Assembly (NCBI GenBank): GCA_017418765.1
Contig: JAFOMV010000209.1
Location: forward strand, 1 to 5,427
From: Ruminococcus sp.
GTDB lineage: Bacteria > Bacillota_A > Clostridia > Oscillospirales > Ruminococcaceae
DNA length: 5,427 nucleotides
Reading direction: 5' to 3'
The notes below the pieces were generated by a model, which worked only from the letters and a program-made list of their open reading frames with translations, was not told where the DNA came from and did no database searches. The first letter of the stretch is position 1. Every line of letters begins with the position of its first letter. This document shows, piece after piece, positions 1 to 4,777 of this stretch. Position numbers and translations under genes: made by a program.

Positions 1-36
1 AGCCAATGATGTGACTGCAGAAATAAACTTTTTCAT
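1..36 (-). CDS. N-terminus of a secreted protein, probably the next scaffoldin gene (partial)
   Basis: Reading the minus strand from base 36 gives ATG and 12 open codons, MKKFISAVTSLA, before the window ends. Two lysines followed by a hydrophobic, Ser/Ala-rich run is the start of a Sec signal peptide. A ribosome site, AAAGGA (47-52), sits 10 bases before the ATG, which supports this as a real start. The gene lies 99 bases downstream of scaC on the same strand, with no convincing terminator between, so co-transcription is likely. In R. flavefaciens the known order is scaC, scaA, scaB, cttA, scaE, so this could be scaA. That identity rests on position alone; twelve residues cannot establish it. 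Confidence 0.6.
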   Translation of the reverse strand, partial: MKKFISAVTSLA

Positions 37-93
37 TTGTAATAATTCCTTTCTTTAGGTTTTTAAGCCTATTAATTTAATACATTAATTGGG

Positions 94-120
94 TTTGTAT
101 TCCTTTGTAAGGGGGACAAA
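94..120 (-). other. Interrupted hairpin between scaC and the next gene
   Basis: On the minus strand TTTGT pairs with ACAAA as an outer stem (94-98 with 116-120). CCTT pairs with AAGG as an inner stem (102-105 with 109-112) around an ACA loop, and a 3x3 internal loop separates the two stems. No T-run follows, so it is a poor terminator. It could be an mRNA processing or stability element inside a scaC-led transcript, or chance. Confidence 0.25.
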
Positions 121-135
121 TCAGATAATCTCGGA

Positions 136-1017
136 TCAAAGCTCTTTTACCAAAGAGAGCATATACTTCTGGATCTGGAGAGCGTCATTAGTTGTTACAC
201 CATCGCCGCCCTTGCCTGATGCGCCGCCTGCTACATCCGCATTATCCATACCCTGTGTTGTGATATGATTCTTATTGCTGCCGGTGAGTCCGTAAGCACT
301 TGGGTTTGACTGGAACTGCATGATGAGTACTGCGTCAGACAGATCTACCTTTCCATCACAGTTTGCGTCGCCTCTGGTTATGCTGCCAGGGGTAACACCC
401 GGATTTGAAGCAGAATCAGTGATCTTGATCTTGCCATCGCTGGACTTGACTGAATACTTAACAGCCTTCTCAGCCTCAGAATAACCTGCGTTGATATTGC
501 TGTTATTAGCACCTGAGCCAACGTATGTCTCACGCTTTACTGCTGTAAGCTTGAGAGTAGTTTCTGAACCCGCCTTAGCGCTGCCTGAAACAGTGCCTTT
601 AATAGTACAGAATACGCCGTCTTTGTTGATCCAGTACGAAGAATCTTCTACAGCTGTGGACCAAATCACACTGCTGTACCCCTCGCTGTTATTGATCGAA
701 ACGTCAAATACAGGCAGGAGTGATGCTGTCTGGTCATTTGATGATGCTTTAGTATCAGCGATCTCACCCACCGTTATCTTATCGATAGTCACTATTGACT
801 TGTCGTAAGTAACAGCAAAGTCGAGTCCCTGGATGCCAGTCTTCGGAACGTCAGCCAAAGATACATTCATTTCAAATGTTTCACCGGCTTTTGCTTCTGT
901 ATTGCCAGCGGATATCTGCACTGTTTCGCCGGCTGCGAATACTGTAGCAAGTGAGCTTATTGAAAGTGAAAGCATCGTTGCAGCGATAGCTCCGATGATT
1001 ACCTTGTTTGTCTTCAT
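136..1017 (-). CDS. scaC: ScaC-like adaptor scaffoldin (cohesin + dockerin)
   Basis: Secreted 293-residue protein of the cellulosome. Residues 1-28 are a signal peptide (Lys near the start, hydrophobic core, cleavage at VFA-A). Residues about 31-200 form one cohesin, seen in the runs [30 protein letters not shown] and [12 protein letters not shown] short Ser/Pro/Gly linker (about 201-213) leads to a C-terminal dockerin. Its first calcium loop is canonical (D217, N219, D221, D228); its second, ending [10 protein letters not shown], is longer than usual. One cohesin plus one dockerin at this size matches R. flavefaciens ScaC, an adaptor that docks on ScaA and recruits other dockerin proteins. 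The ATG at 1017 is preferred over the in-frame ATG at 1038, because a perfect AGGAGG lies 8 bases before it. The gene has its own promoter and long leader and seems to head a sca operon. Cohesin-dockerin architecture is near certain; the exact ScaC name is less so. Confidence 0.85.
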   Translation of the reverse strand: MKTNKVIIGAIAATMLSLSISSLATVFAAGETVQISAGNTEAKAGETFEMNVSLADVPKTGIQGLDFAVTYDKSIVTIDKITVGEIADTKASSNDQTASLLPVFDVSINNSEGYSSVIWSTAVEDSSYWINKDGVFCTIKGTVSGSAKAGSETTLKLTAVKRETYVGSGANNSNINAGYSEAEKAVKYSVKSSDGKIKITDSASNPGVTPGSITRGDANCDGKVDLSDAVLIMQFQSNPSAYGLTGSNKNHITTQGMDNADVAGGASGKGGDGVTTNDALQIQKYMLSLVKEL

Positions 1018-1041
1018 TGATTTTTCCTCCTTCTTCATTAA

Positions 1042-1053
1042 TGTTATATAACA
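1042..1053. repeat. Perfect 12-bp palindrome upstream of scaC
   Basis: TGTTATATAACA reads the same on both strands. It lies between the possible second -10 box (1074-1079) and the scaC ribosome site. It could be an operator or a weak RNA stem, or a chance product of AT-rich DNA. Confidence 0.3.
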
Positions 1054-1073
1054 AAGGAACGGCTGCCCCTTTT

Positions 1074-1079
1074 ATTATA
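1074..1079 (-). promoter_or_regulatory. Possible second -10 box close to scaC
   Basis: The minus strand reads TATAAT here, 56 bases before the scaC ATG. The hexamer 17 bases upstream (1097-1102, GTGTGC) is a poor -35. TTGTGT at 1099-1104 is better but needs a 19-base spacer. It could give a short-leader transcript that skips the structured region. The weak -35 keeps confidence low. Confidence 0.3.
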
Positions 1080-1092
1080 TCGTAGTCTTGAT

Positions 1093-1113
1093 AGCGGCAC
1101 ACAAAAAGCCGCT
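1093..1113 (-). other. Leader hairpin, 6-bp GC stem
   Basis: AGCGGC (1108-1113 on the minus strand) pairs perfectly with GCCGCT (1093-1098) around a 9-base T-rich loop. The adjoining GCTGTACAGC (1111-1120) is itself a palindrome and could compete for three of these bases. No T-run follows the stem, so this is not a standard intrinsic terminator. Confidence 0.4.
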
Positions 1114-1185
1114 GTACAGCTGACCGGATGATCATGAAGACCATGAATGTCATGCAGAGCAGAGGCTGTGTCATGCGCAGCTTTT

Positions 1186-1220
1186 CCATTGGCACAGTGT
1201 ATGTACACACTGCATCATGG
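1186..1220 (-). other. Leader hairpin, two-part stem
   Basis: An inner 6-bp stem pairs CAGTGT with ACACTG (1207-1212 with 1195-1200) around a 6-base loop. An outer 4-bp stem pairs CCAT with ATGG (1217-1220 with 1186-1189) across a small internal loop. It is part of the hairpin series in the scaC leader. Confidence 0.4.
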
Positions 1221-1250
1221 GGTCTGCGGATCGGCGTCATGCGTACTCTG

Positions 1251-1292
1251 ACGACAGCGGTCTGAGCTTAAAGACCTTGTTCACACTGCCGT
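1251..1292 (-). other. Leader hairpin, 7-bp outer and 5-bp inner stem
   Basis: On the minus strand ACGGCAG (1286-1292) pairs with CTGTCGT (1251-1257), with one G-U pair. GGTCT (1272-1276) pairs with AGACC (1259-1263) inside it around an 8-base loop. A competing stem, CGTCA with TGACG (1249-1253 with 1235-1239), shares bases 1251-1253, so the two folds exclude each other. Confidence 0.45.
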
Positions 1293-1334
1293 GATGAGAT
1301 ACTTGATCCCATATCCATATTTATTCATGATTTC

Positions 1335-1363
1335 ATTATATATCAGCGATAAAAAAAAGTAAA
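1335..1363 (-). promoter_or_regulatory. Sigma-A promoter for scaC
   Basis: The minus strand reads TTTACT (1358-1363, 4 of 6 to consensus), a 17-base T-rich spacer, then TATAAT (1335-1340, perfect). The predicted start is near 1328. It faces scaC and is the best promoter in the gap, so scaC and its downstream partner need not depend on capA transcription. Confidence 0.65.
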
Positions 1364-1410
1364 TAGGTTTGTATTGTTTTTGGTATTTTATATAAACTGC
1401 AAAATGTTTT

Positions 1411-1426
1411 TTTGCACGGTTTGCAC
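1411..1426. repeat. Two direct copies of TTTGCAC, 9 bases apart
   Basis: TTTGCAC occurs at 1411-1417 and 1420-1426, about 50 bases upstream of the scaC -35 box. A related TGCAAAA/TTTTGCA hairpin (1398-1416) overlaps the first copy. The close spacing is compatible with a regulator site upstream of the promoter, but two short copies in AT-rich DNA are weak evidence. Confidence 0.3.
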
Positions 1427-1452
1427 AATGAAAGAATTTGTCAAAATCGCCT

Positions 1453-1472
1453 GTTAAAAACCTTAGTTTAAC
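1453..1472 (-). terminator. Weak candidate terminator of capA
   Basis: GTTAAA pairs with TTTAAC (1467-1472 with 1453-1458) on the minus strand, starting 20 bases past the capA stop. The stem is entirely AT-rich apart from its end pair and only a short ATTTT follows a few bases later, so read-through into scaC is quite possible. Confidence 0.25.
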
Positions 1473-1491
1473 ACTTCTTTAATTGATAAAA

Positions 1492-2751
1492 TTATTTTTC
1501 GAGCTCTCTGAATTCAGCAGGAAAATTCTCCTCGATTATGTCATTGACTATCTGCCAGCTGAATTCCGGATATGTTCCCATAGGGTAAGCATACGGCAGT
1601 CCGTGAGAGTTTGCAAGCGCCTCTGTATACTTGCTGTATGGATAAATCCTTATATTCGAGAACGCCCCGTCATCATAGTGGACGATAGTCGGTATGCACT
1701 TGACGTTTTCGAGATGCACTTCATTTGTAGCCCCATCGACTACAATGTCAAAATCAGGCATTTCACCTATCACATTGAAGTTGTCAGTCTGTGCGCAGAC
1801 GAAATTTCCCATTGAGTAATATACAAATCCCTTTGTACCGTCATCTCTTGGTATCCATTCCATAGTCTGAGCTGTATGGGTATGGCAGCCGAGTATAACA
1901 TCAGCGCCCCAGTCTACCATCTTTTTAGCAAGTTCCTTTCTGTCATCGGATACAATGTTGGTATCCTCTGCTCCCCAGTGAGCGGATACGATAACAGCAT
2001 CAGCCATTTCTTTAGCCGCCTTGATCTGCCGTTCTATAACATCCTCCTCAGAGTTCATCACAACTCTGATAGGCGAATCATCGGGTATCGAGAAACCATT
2101 AAGATGTTCTGCATAAGCAAGGAAGGCGATCTTTATGCCGTTCACTTCACGGATACGTATGTTCTCCGAATCTTCCTCATTTAAATACGCACCCAGTACG
2201 GTAAGGTCATTTTCCTCAGCCTTTTTATTCCAGAATCTTATGGATTCTTCAAGGCCGTCAACTCCCATATCGAGAAGATGGTTATTTGCCATAGTTATTA
2301 CGTCGAATCCGCAGTCAATAACCGCATCAGCGACTTCGGGAGGAGAATTGAATATGAGTACGCCGTTATTCGCACCGCATATCTCGTTGCTTTCGGATAT
2401 AACTGTTTCCTGATTTATAACTGCAACATCAGCCGATTCCACAAGGTATTTCACTTCTTTATATATCGGCTTGAAGTCATATCCGTATCCGCCGGCATAA
2501 TCTTCGGCATTTTTGTAAACAGAATAGTGTATCAGATTATCGCCTACTGCAACGACATGAGCTGTCTTATCCTCAGGTATAGGCTCTGTAGTCGGCTCGG
2601 CAGTGGTAATCTCAGCAGCTGTTGATGTGCTCTGTGTATTTATTTCAGAAACACTGCTGACATCCTTTACGCTGCTGCATCCGCCTGTGCAGACACTCAT
2701 AGCAGCTGTCACCATCAATGCGGCAAGTTTACGTGCTTTTCCAAATTCCAT
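1492..2751 (-). CDS. CapA-family (PGA_cap) surface lipoprotein
   Basis: 419-residue protein of the CapA family, whose fold is metallophosphatase-like. Residues 1-24 are a signal peptide ending in a loose lipobox, TGGC, with Cys25 as the likely lipidated residue. A Thr/Ser/Glu-rich linker runs to about 62. The family motifs follow in order: GD (70-71), NQE (113-115), ANNH (156-159), HWG (258-260), GCHTH (288-292, usually GxHPH) and YSMGNF (312-317). All expected metal-site positions look intact. In Bacillus, CapA/PgsA works with PgsB and PgsC in poly-gamma-glutamate synthesis, but no such partners are seen here, so the substrate is unknown. The ATG at 2751 is chosen over the in-frame ATG at 2781, because only the former has a ribosome site (AAAGGAG, 10-11 bases upstream). 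It has its own promoter. Family is secure; role is not. Confidence 0.9.
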   Translation of the reverse strand: MEFGKARKLAALMVTAAMSVCTGGCSSVKDVSSVSEINTQSTSTAAEITTAEPTTEPIPEDKTAHVVAVGDNLIHYSVYKNAEDYAGGYGYDFKPIYKEVKYLVESADVAVINQETVISESNEICGANNGVLIFNSPPEVADAVIDCGFDVITMANNHLLDMGVDGLEESIRFWNKKAEENDLTVLGAYLNEEDSENIRIREVNGIKIAFLAYAEHLNGFSIPDDSPIRVVMNSEEDVIERQIKAAKEMADAVIVSAHWGAEDTNIVSDDRKELAKKMVDWGADVILGCHTHTAQTMEWIPRDDGTKGFVYYSMGNFVCAQTDNFNVIGEMPDFDIVVDGATNEVHLENVKCIPTIVHYDDGAFSNIRIYPYSKYTEALANSHGLPYAYPMGTYPEFSWQIVNDIIEENFPAEFRELEK

Positions 2752-2800
2752 AAAGTAGTTTTCTCCTTTTCGGAGGGACATGAAACCATGATGTATTCAT
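2729..2800 (-). CDS. Possible 23-codon upstream ORF overlapping the capA start
   Basis: An ATG at 2800 opens a 23-codon frame beginning MNTSWFHVPPKRRK and ending in TAA at 2729-2731. It covers the capA ribosome site and overlaps the first 23 bases of capA in another frame. GGTGGAG (2806-2812) lies 5 bases before it, but the predicted transcription start (near 2809) falls inside that motif, so only GGAG would be in the mRNA. It could couple its translation to that of capA, or be chance. No similarity is recognised. Confidence 0.3.
   Translation of the reverse strand: MNTSWFHVPPKRRKLLYGIWKST
2763..2775 (-). promoter_or_regulatory. Small hairpin masking the capA ribosome site
   Basis: On the minus strand CTCC (2772-2775) pairs with GGAG (2763-2766) around the loop GAAAA. 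The GGAG strand is the core of the capA ribosome site. The stem is only 4 bp but mostly G-C, so it could lower initiation unless opened, for example by a ribosome on the overlapping upstream ORF. Confidence 0.4.
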
Positions 2801-2815
2801 ATTCTCTCCACCTTA

Positions 2816-2844
2816 ATTATATCACAAATATTTCCGTTTTGCAA
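2816..2844 (-). promoter_or_regulatory. Sigma-A promoter for capA
   Basis: The minus strand reads TTGCAA (2839-2844, 4 of 6), a 17-base spacer, then a perfect TATAAT (2816-2821). Transcription should begin near 2809, giving an untranslated leader of about 58 bases before the capA ATG. It separates capA from the gtrA-dusB unit. Confidence 0.7.
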
Positions 2845-2863
2845 TTACCAATTGTATCAATCT

Positions 2864-2890
2864 AAAACGTCTTTACGTCCTGTTTTACGT
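2864..2890. repeat. Cluster of ACGT motifs upstream of the capA promoter
   Basis: ACGT occurs three times (2867-2870, 2875-2878, 2887-2890), the last two within TTTACGT copies 12 bases apart. The cluster starts 20 bases upstream of the -35 box, where a regulator could bind. The rest of the spacer (2891-3000) is AT-rich, with a GGCATTTT pair at 2930-2937 and 2941-2948 and nothing else recognisable. Confidence 0.25.
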
Positions 2891-3000
2891 TATTCTCTTA
2901 AATTTAATCATAAAGAACAACGTATCTACGGCATTTTTCGGGCATTTTCCATTGTTTTTTCAGCGTTTTGTTCACCTATACAAAATTTCACCGTTTAAAT

Positions 3001-3015
3001 TGTGCATCCTGCACA
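3001..3015 (-). terminator. Candidate terminator hairpin just past dusB
   Basis: TGTGCA pairs perfectly with TGCACA (3010-3015 with 3001-3006 on the minus strand) around a 3-base GGA loop, starting immediately after the dusB TGA. The following ATTTAAA is only partly T-rich, so termination may be partial. Confidence 0.4.
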
Positions 3016-4023
3016 TCAAAGTGTTCCGGTCTGCTCTCTTGACTTCTGAAGCCGGATAAATTCATCCGCAAGCTGCTCCGCCTCTGCGTAAGATGACAGC
3101 ATATAACAGCGCCCCCGAAATTTCGCAGAACCGTAATAGCCGTTCATGTACCATGCCGCATGCTTTCTTGCCTCATGCATGGCAAGCTCCTCATTCTTTT
3201 CGCTGAGCTGAATGATGAGGCGGATGTGTTCGAGCATCACTCTCATCTTCTCCTCAAGAGACGGCGTATCATATTCCTGCCCGCTGAGCCTTGCCTCTAT
3301 CTCTCGGAAAACAAATGGATTGCCGTAACTGCCTCTGCCTATCATCACAAGGTCACAGCCTGTTTCCTCGTACATCCTCATGCATGAATCCGCATCAGTT
3401 ACATCGCCGTTGCCGATGACGGGTATCTTAACCGCCTGTTTCACATCACGTATGATATCGTTGTGAGACTGACCCGAATAGTACTGGTCACGGCTTCTTC
3501 CATGCACAGCAACTGCCGCAGCTCCCGAAGCTTCAAGCGCCTTAGCCATTTCAACTGCATTCGGCTCGCCGTAGTGCCAGCCTGCACGGTGCTTGACAGT
3601 GACAGGAACATTTCCTGCCGCCTTCACAGCGGCTTCTGTTATCTTAGCTGCGAGTGAAACGTCCTTCATAAGCGCTGAACCTGCACCTGTGTTTACGACT
3701 TTCGGCACGGGACATCCCATGTTTATGTCTATTATATCAGGCTCATACTCCAGCACTATCTTCACAGCCTCAGCCATGAATTCAGGTTCACTGCCAAAAA
3801 GCTGGACTGCCATCGGTCTTTCCTCAGAGGTGACAGTGCAGAGTGAAGCTGTTTTCTTGTCGCTGTAGCATATCCCCTTTGCCGAGACCATTTCACTGAC
3901 AACATAAGCGGCTCCGTACTTCTTGCACATAAGTCTGTACGCTCTGTCAGCTACTCCGGCCATAGGTGCAACTGCCGCAGTCTTTTTTATGCTGACACTT
4001 CCTATTTTAATTGTATCAGACAT
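3016..4023 (-). CDS. dusB: tRNA-dihydrouridine synthase, DusB type
   Basis: 335-residue cytoplasmic flavoenzyme that reduces uridine to dihydrouridine in tRNA, using FMN and a nicotinamide cofactor. The N-terminal TIM barrel shows APMAGVADRAYR (19-30), then NMGCPVPKV (101-109) with catalytic Cys104. VKHRAGW (143-149) carries the flavin-contacting lysine. HGRSRDQYYSG (174-184), PVIGNGDV (201-208) and MIGRGSYGNPF (227-237) supply the phosphate and FMN sites. The C-terminal helical tRNA-binding part contains the typical RKHAAWY (286-292). Length is normal for the family and no key residue is missing; NTGAGSAL departs slightly from the usual NGEGSAL. Its ATG lies inside the end of gtrA (8-base overlap) with GGAG about 12 bases upstream, so translational coupling to gtrA is likely. 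Confidence 0.95.
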   Translation of the reverse strand: MSDTIKIGSVSIKKTAAVAPMAGVADRAYRLMCKKYGAAYVVSEMVSAKGICYSDKKTASLCTVTSEERPMAVQLFGSEPEFMAEAVKIVLEYEPDIIDINMGCPVPKVVNTGAGSALMKDVSLAAKITEAAVKAAGNVPVTVKHRAGWHYGEPNAVEMAKALEASGAAAVAVHGRSRDQYYSGQSHNDIIRDVKQAVKIPVIGNGDVTDADSCMRMYEETGCDLVMIGRGSYGNPFVFREIEARLSGQEYDTPSLEEKMRVMLEHIRLIIQLSEKNEELAMHEARKHAAWYMNGYYGSAKFRGRCYMLSSYAEAEQLADEFIRLQKSREQTGTL

Positions 4024-4513
4024 TCTGTTTTACTTCTCCGTCCTTCTTTCGGAAAACGAATATCTTGCTTATAACGTAATTGAGTATCAGTACTACAACG
4101 TTTGCGGCTATCTTTACTATCCAGTAGTTGATGCCAAGCTTTGCAAAACCGATATTCATGATTATCCATTCAACCGCCAGTGTGAATACTCTGCCGCCGT
4201 AGAATCTTCCGCCTTCCACGATGATATTTTTAAGTCCCTTTGCATTCGACTCAAATACCCACAGCTTGTTTGTGATGTAGGCAAATGTAACTGCACACAC
4301 CCATGAAAAAACTGTACTGATATTGCTTACGGATTCAGCACTGTATCCGCCTGCGTGTTCAAGTACGAATTTCGCAAGGCCTGCCGAAACAAAGCTTACA
4401 ACTGTAGTAAGAACGCCGAAAAACAGATAAAGCCACTTTTCCTCATACTTGTAATAGATATCCTGCAGCGACTTTGGAAGTATAGATACACACGCCTTTA
4501 TGATCTTTCCCAT
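4016..4513 (-). CDS. GtrA-family four-helix membrane protein
   Basis: 165-residue integral membrane protein of the GtrA family (PF04138). Four hydrophobic segments lie at about 27-50, 64-86, 104-124 and 128-154. The family's hallmark ends are clear: FAYITNKLWVFE after helix 2 (77-88) and NYVISKIFVFR after helix 4 (145-155). Studied members help move undecaprenyl-phosphate-linked sugars for O-antigen glucosylation or arabinogalactan building, but many are uncharacterised. No glycosyltransferase is beside it here, so its sugar partner is unknown. The ATG at 4513 is chosen because AAAGGA lies 7 bases upstream. An in-frame TTG at 4546 has no ribosome site and would add an implausible charged extension. 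It is the first gene of a unit with dusB. Confidence 0.9.
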   Translation of the reverse strand: MGKIIKACVSILPKSLQDIYYKYEEKWLYLFFGVLTTVVSFVSAGLAKFVLEHAGGYSAESVSNISTVFSWVCAVTFAYITNKLWVFESNAKGLKNIIVEGGRFYGGRVFTLAVEWIIMNIGFAKLGINYWIVKIAANVVVLILNYVISKIFVFRKKDGEVKQNV

Positions 4514-4561
4514 ATTGTCATCCTTTCCTTTGTCTGATCCTTTCAAATCACAATCATATTA

Positions 4562-4590
4562 ATAATAGCAGTTTGAACCGAAAATTTCAA
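4562..4590 (-). promoter_or_regulatory. Sigma-A promoter for gtrA-dusB
   Basis: The minus strand reads TTGAAA (4585-4590, 5 of 6), a 17-base spacer and TATTAT (4562-4567, 5 of 6). Transcription should begin near 4555, about 42 bases before the gtrA ATG. It is back to back with the promoter at 4686-4714; the 95 bases between the two hold nothing I recognise. Confidence 0.7.
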
Positions 4591-4685
4591 GGGATTTCAT
4601 AAACTTTTCACATTTGGGAAAATTCTTTTACTTTCATTTTTCGCCATCTTTATCCCCACTGTGTAAGCTGATTCGACAATTGCTA

Positions 4686-4714
4686 TTGACATTTTCAGCG
4701 TTACATGATATAAT
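4686..4714 (+). promoter_or_regulatory. Perfect-consensus sigma-A promoter for the right-hand gene
   Basis: TTGACA (4686-4691), a 17-base spacer and TATAAT (4709-4714) all match consensus exactly, and a TG one base before the -10 box adds the extended -10 feature. The predicted start is near 4721, leaving about 57 bases of leader. This is the strongest promoter in the window. Confidence 0.88.
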
Positions 4715-4720
4715 CTGAAT

Positions 4721-4735
4721 AAAAGACAAGCTTTT
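4721..4735 (+). other. Small hairpin at the predicted transcript 5' end
   Basis: AAAAG (4721-4725) pairs with CTTTT (4731-4735) around ACAAG, beginning at the predicted +1. The stem is weak, but a hairpin at the very 5' end can slow mRNA decay. It could equally be chance. Confidence 0.25.
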
Positions 4736-4777
4736 GCACTGAGTTTGTTATAAATTATTTTAACGGAGAATAAAATC

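Larger units (their letters stand above)
1018..1328 (-). promoter_or_regulatory. Long structured 5' leader of scaC
   Basis: The promoter at 1335-1363 would start transcription near 1328, leaving about 310 untranslated bases before the scaC ATG. Bases 1085-1320 are clearly less AT-rich than the flanking spacer, and the minus strand can form several hairpins there (listed separately). No reading frame across it gives a recognisable protein, and all are broken by stops or run into scaC in the wrong frame. I do not recognise a known riboswitch. A regulatory or stabilising mRNA leader is the simplest reading; a decayed gene fragment is an alternative. Confidence 0.5.

Noticed and set aside
491..808. 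Plus-strand open frame antisense to scaC
   Set aside because: It is a shadow of the scaC coding frame, with no promoter or ribosome site of its own; the same holds for the plus-strand frames within capA, dusB and gtrA.
1018..1038. scaC starting at the upstream in-frame ATG (1038)
   Set aside because: That start would place the AGGAGG inside the coding region and add MKKEEKS before a complete signal peptide. The ATG at 1017 has ideal ribosome-site spacing.
1093..1113. Intrinsic terminator in the scaC leader
   Set aside because: The stem is GC-rich but is followed by a mixed sequence rather than a T-run, so classic termination is unlikely.
881..1240. Minus-strand open frame of 119 codons running from the leader into scaC
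   Set aside because: More than a third of it overlaps scaC in another frame, it has no ribosome site at its ATG, and its product is not recognisable. The scaC frame is clearly the real one.
2752..2781. capA starting at the upstream in-frame ATG (2781)
   Set aside because: There is no ribosome site before it, while AAAGGAG precedes the ATG at 2751, which also gives a better signal peptide.
4514..4546. gtrA starting at an in-frame TTG (4546)
   Set aside because: There is no ribosome site and the extension is highly charged. The ATG at 4513 has AAAGGA 7 bases upstream.
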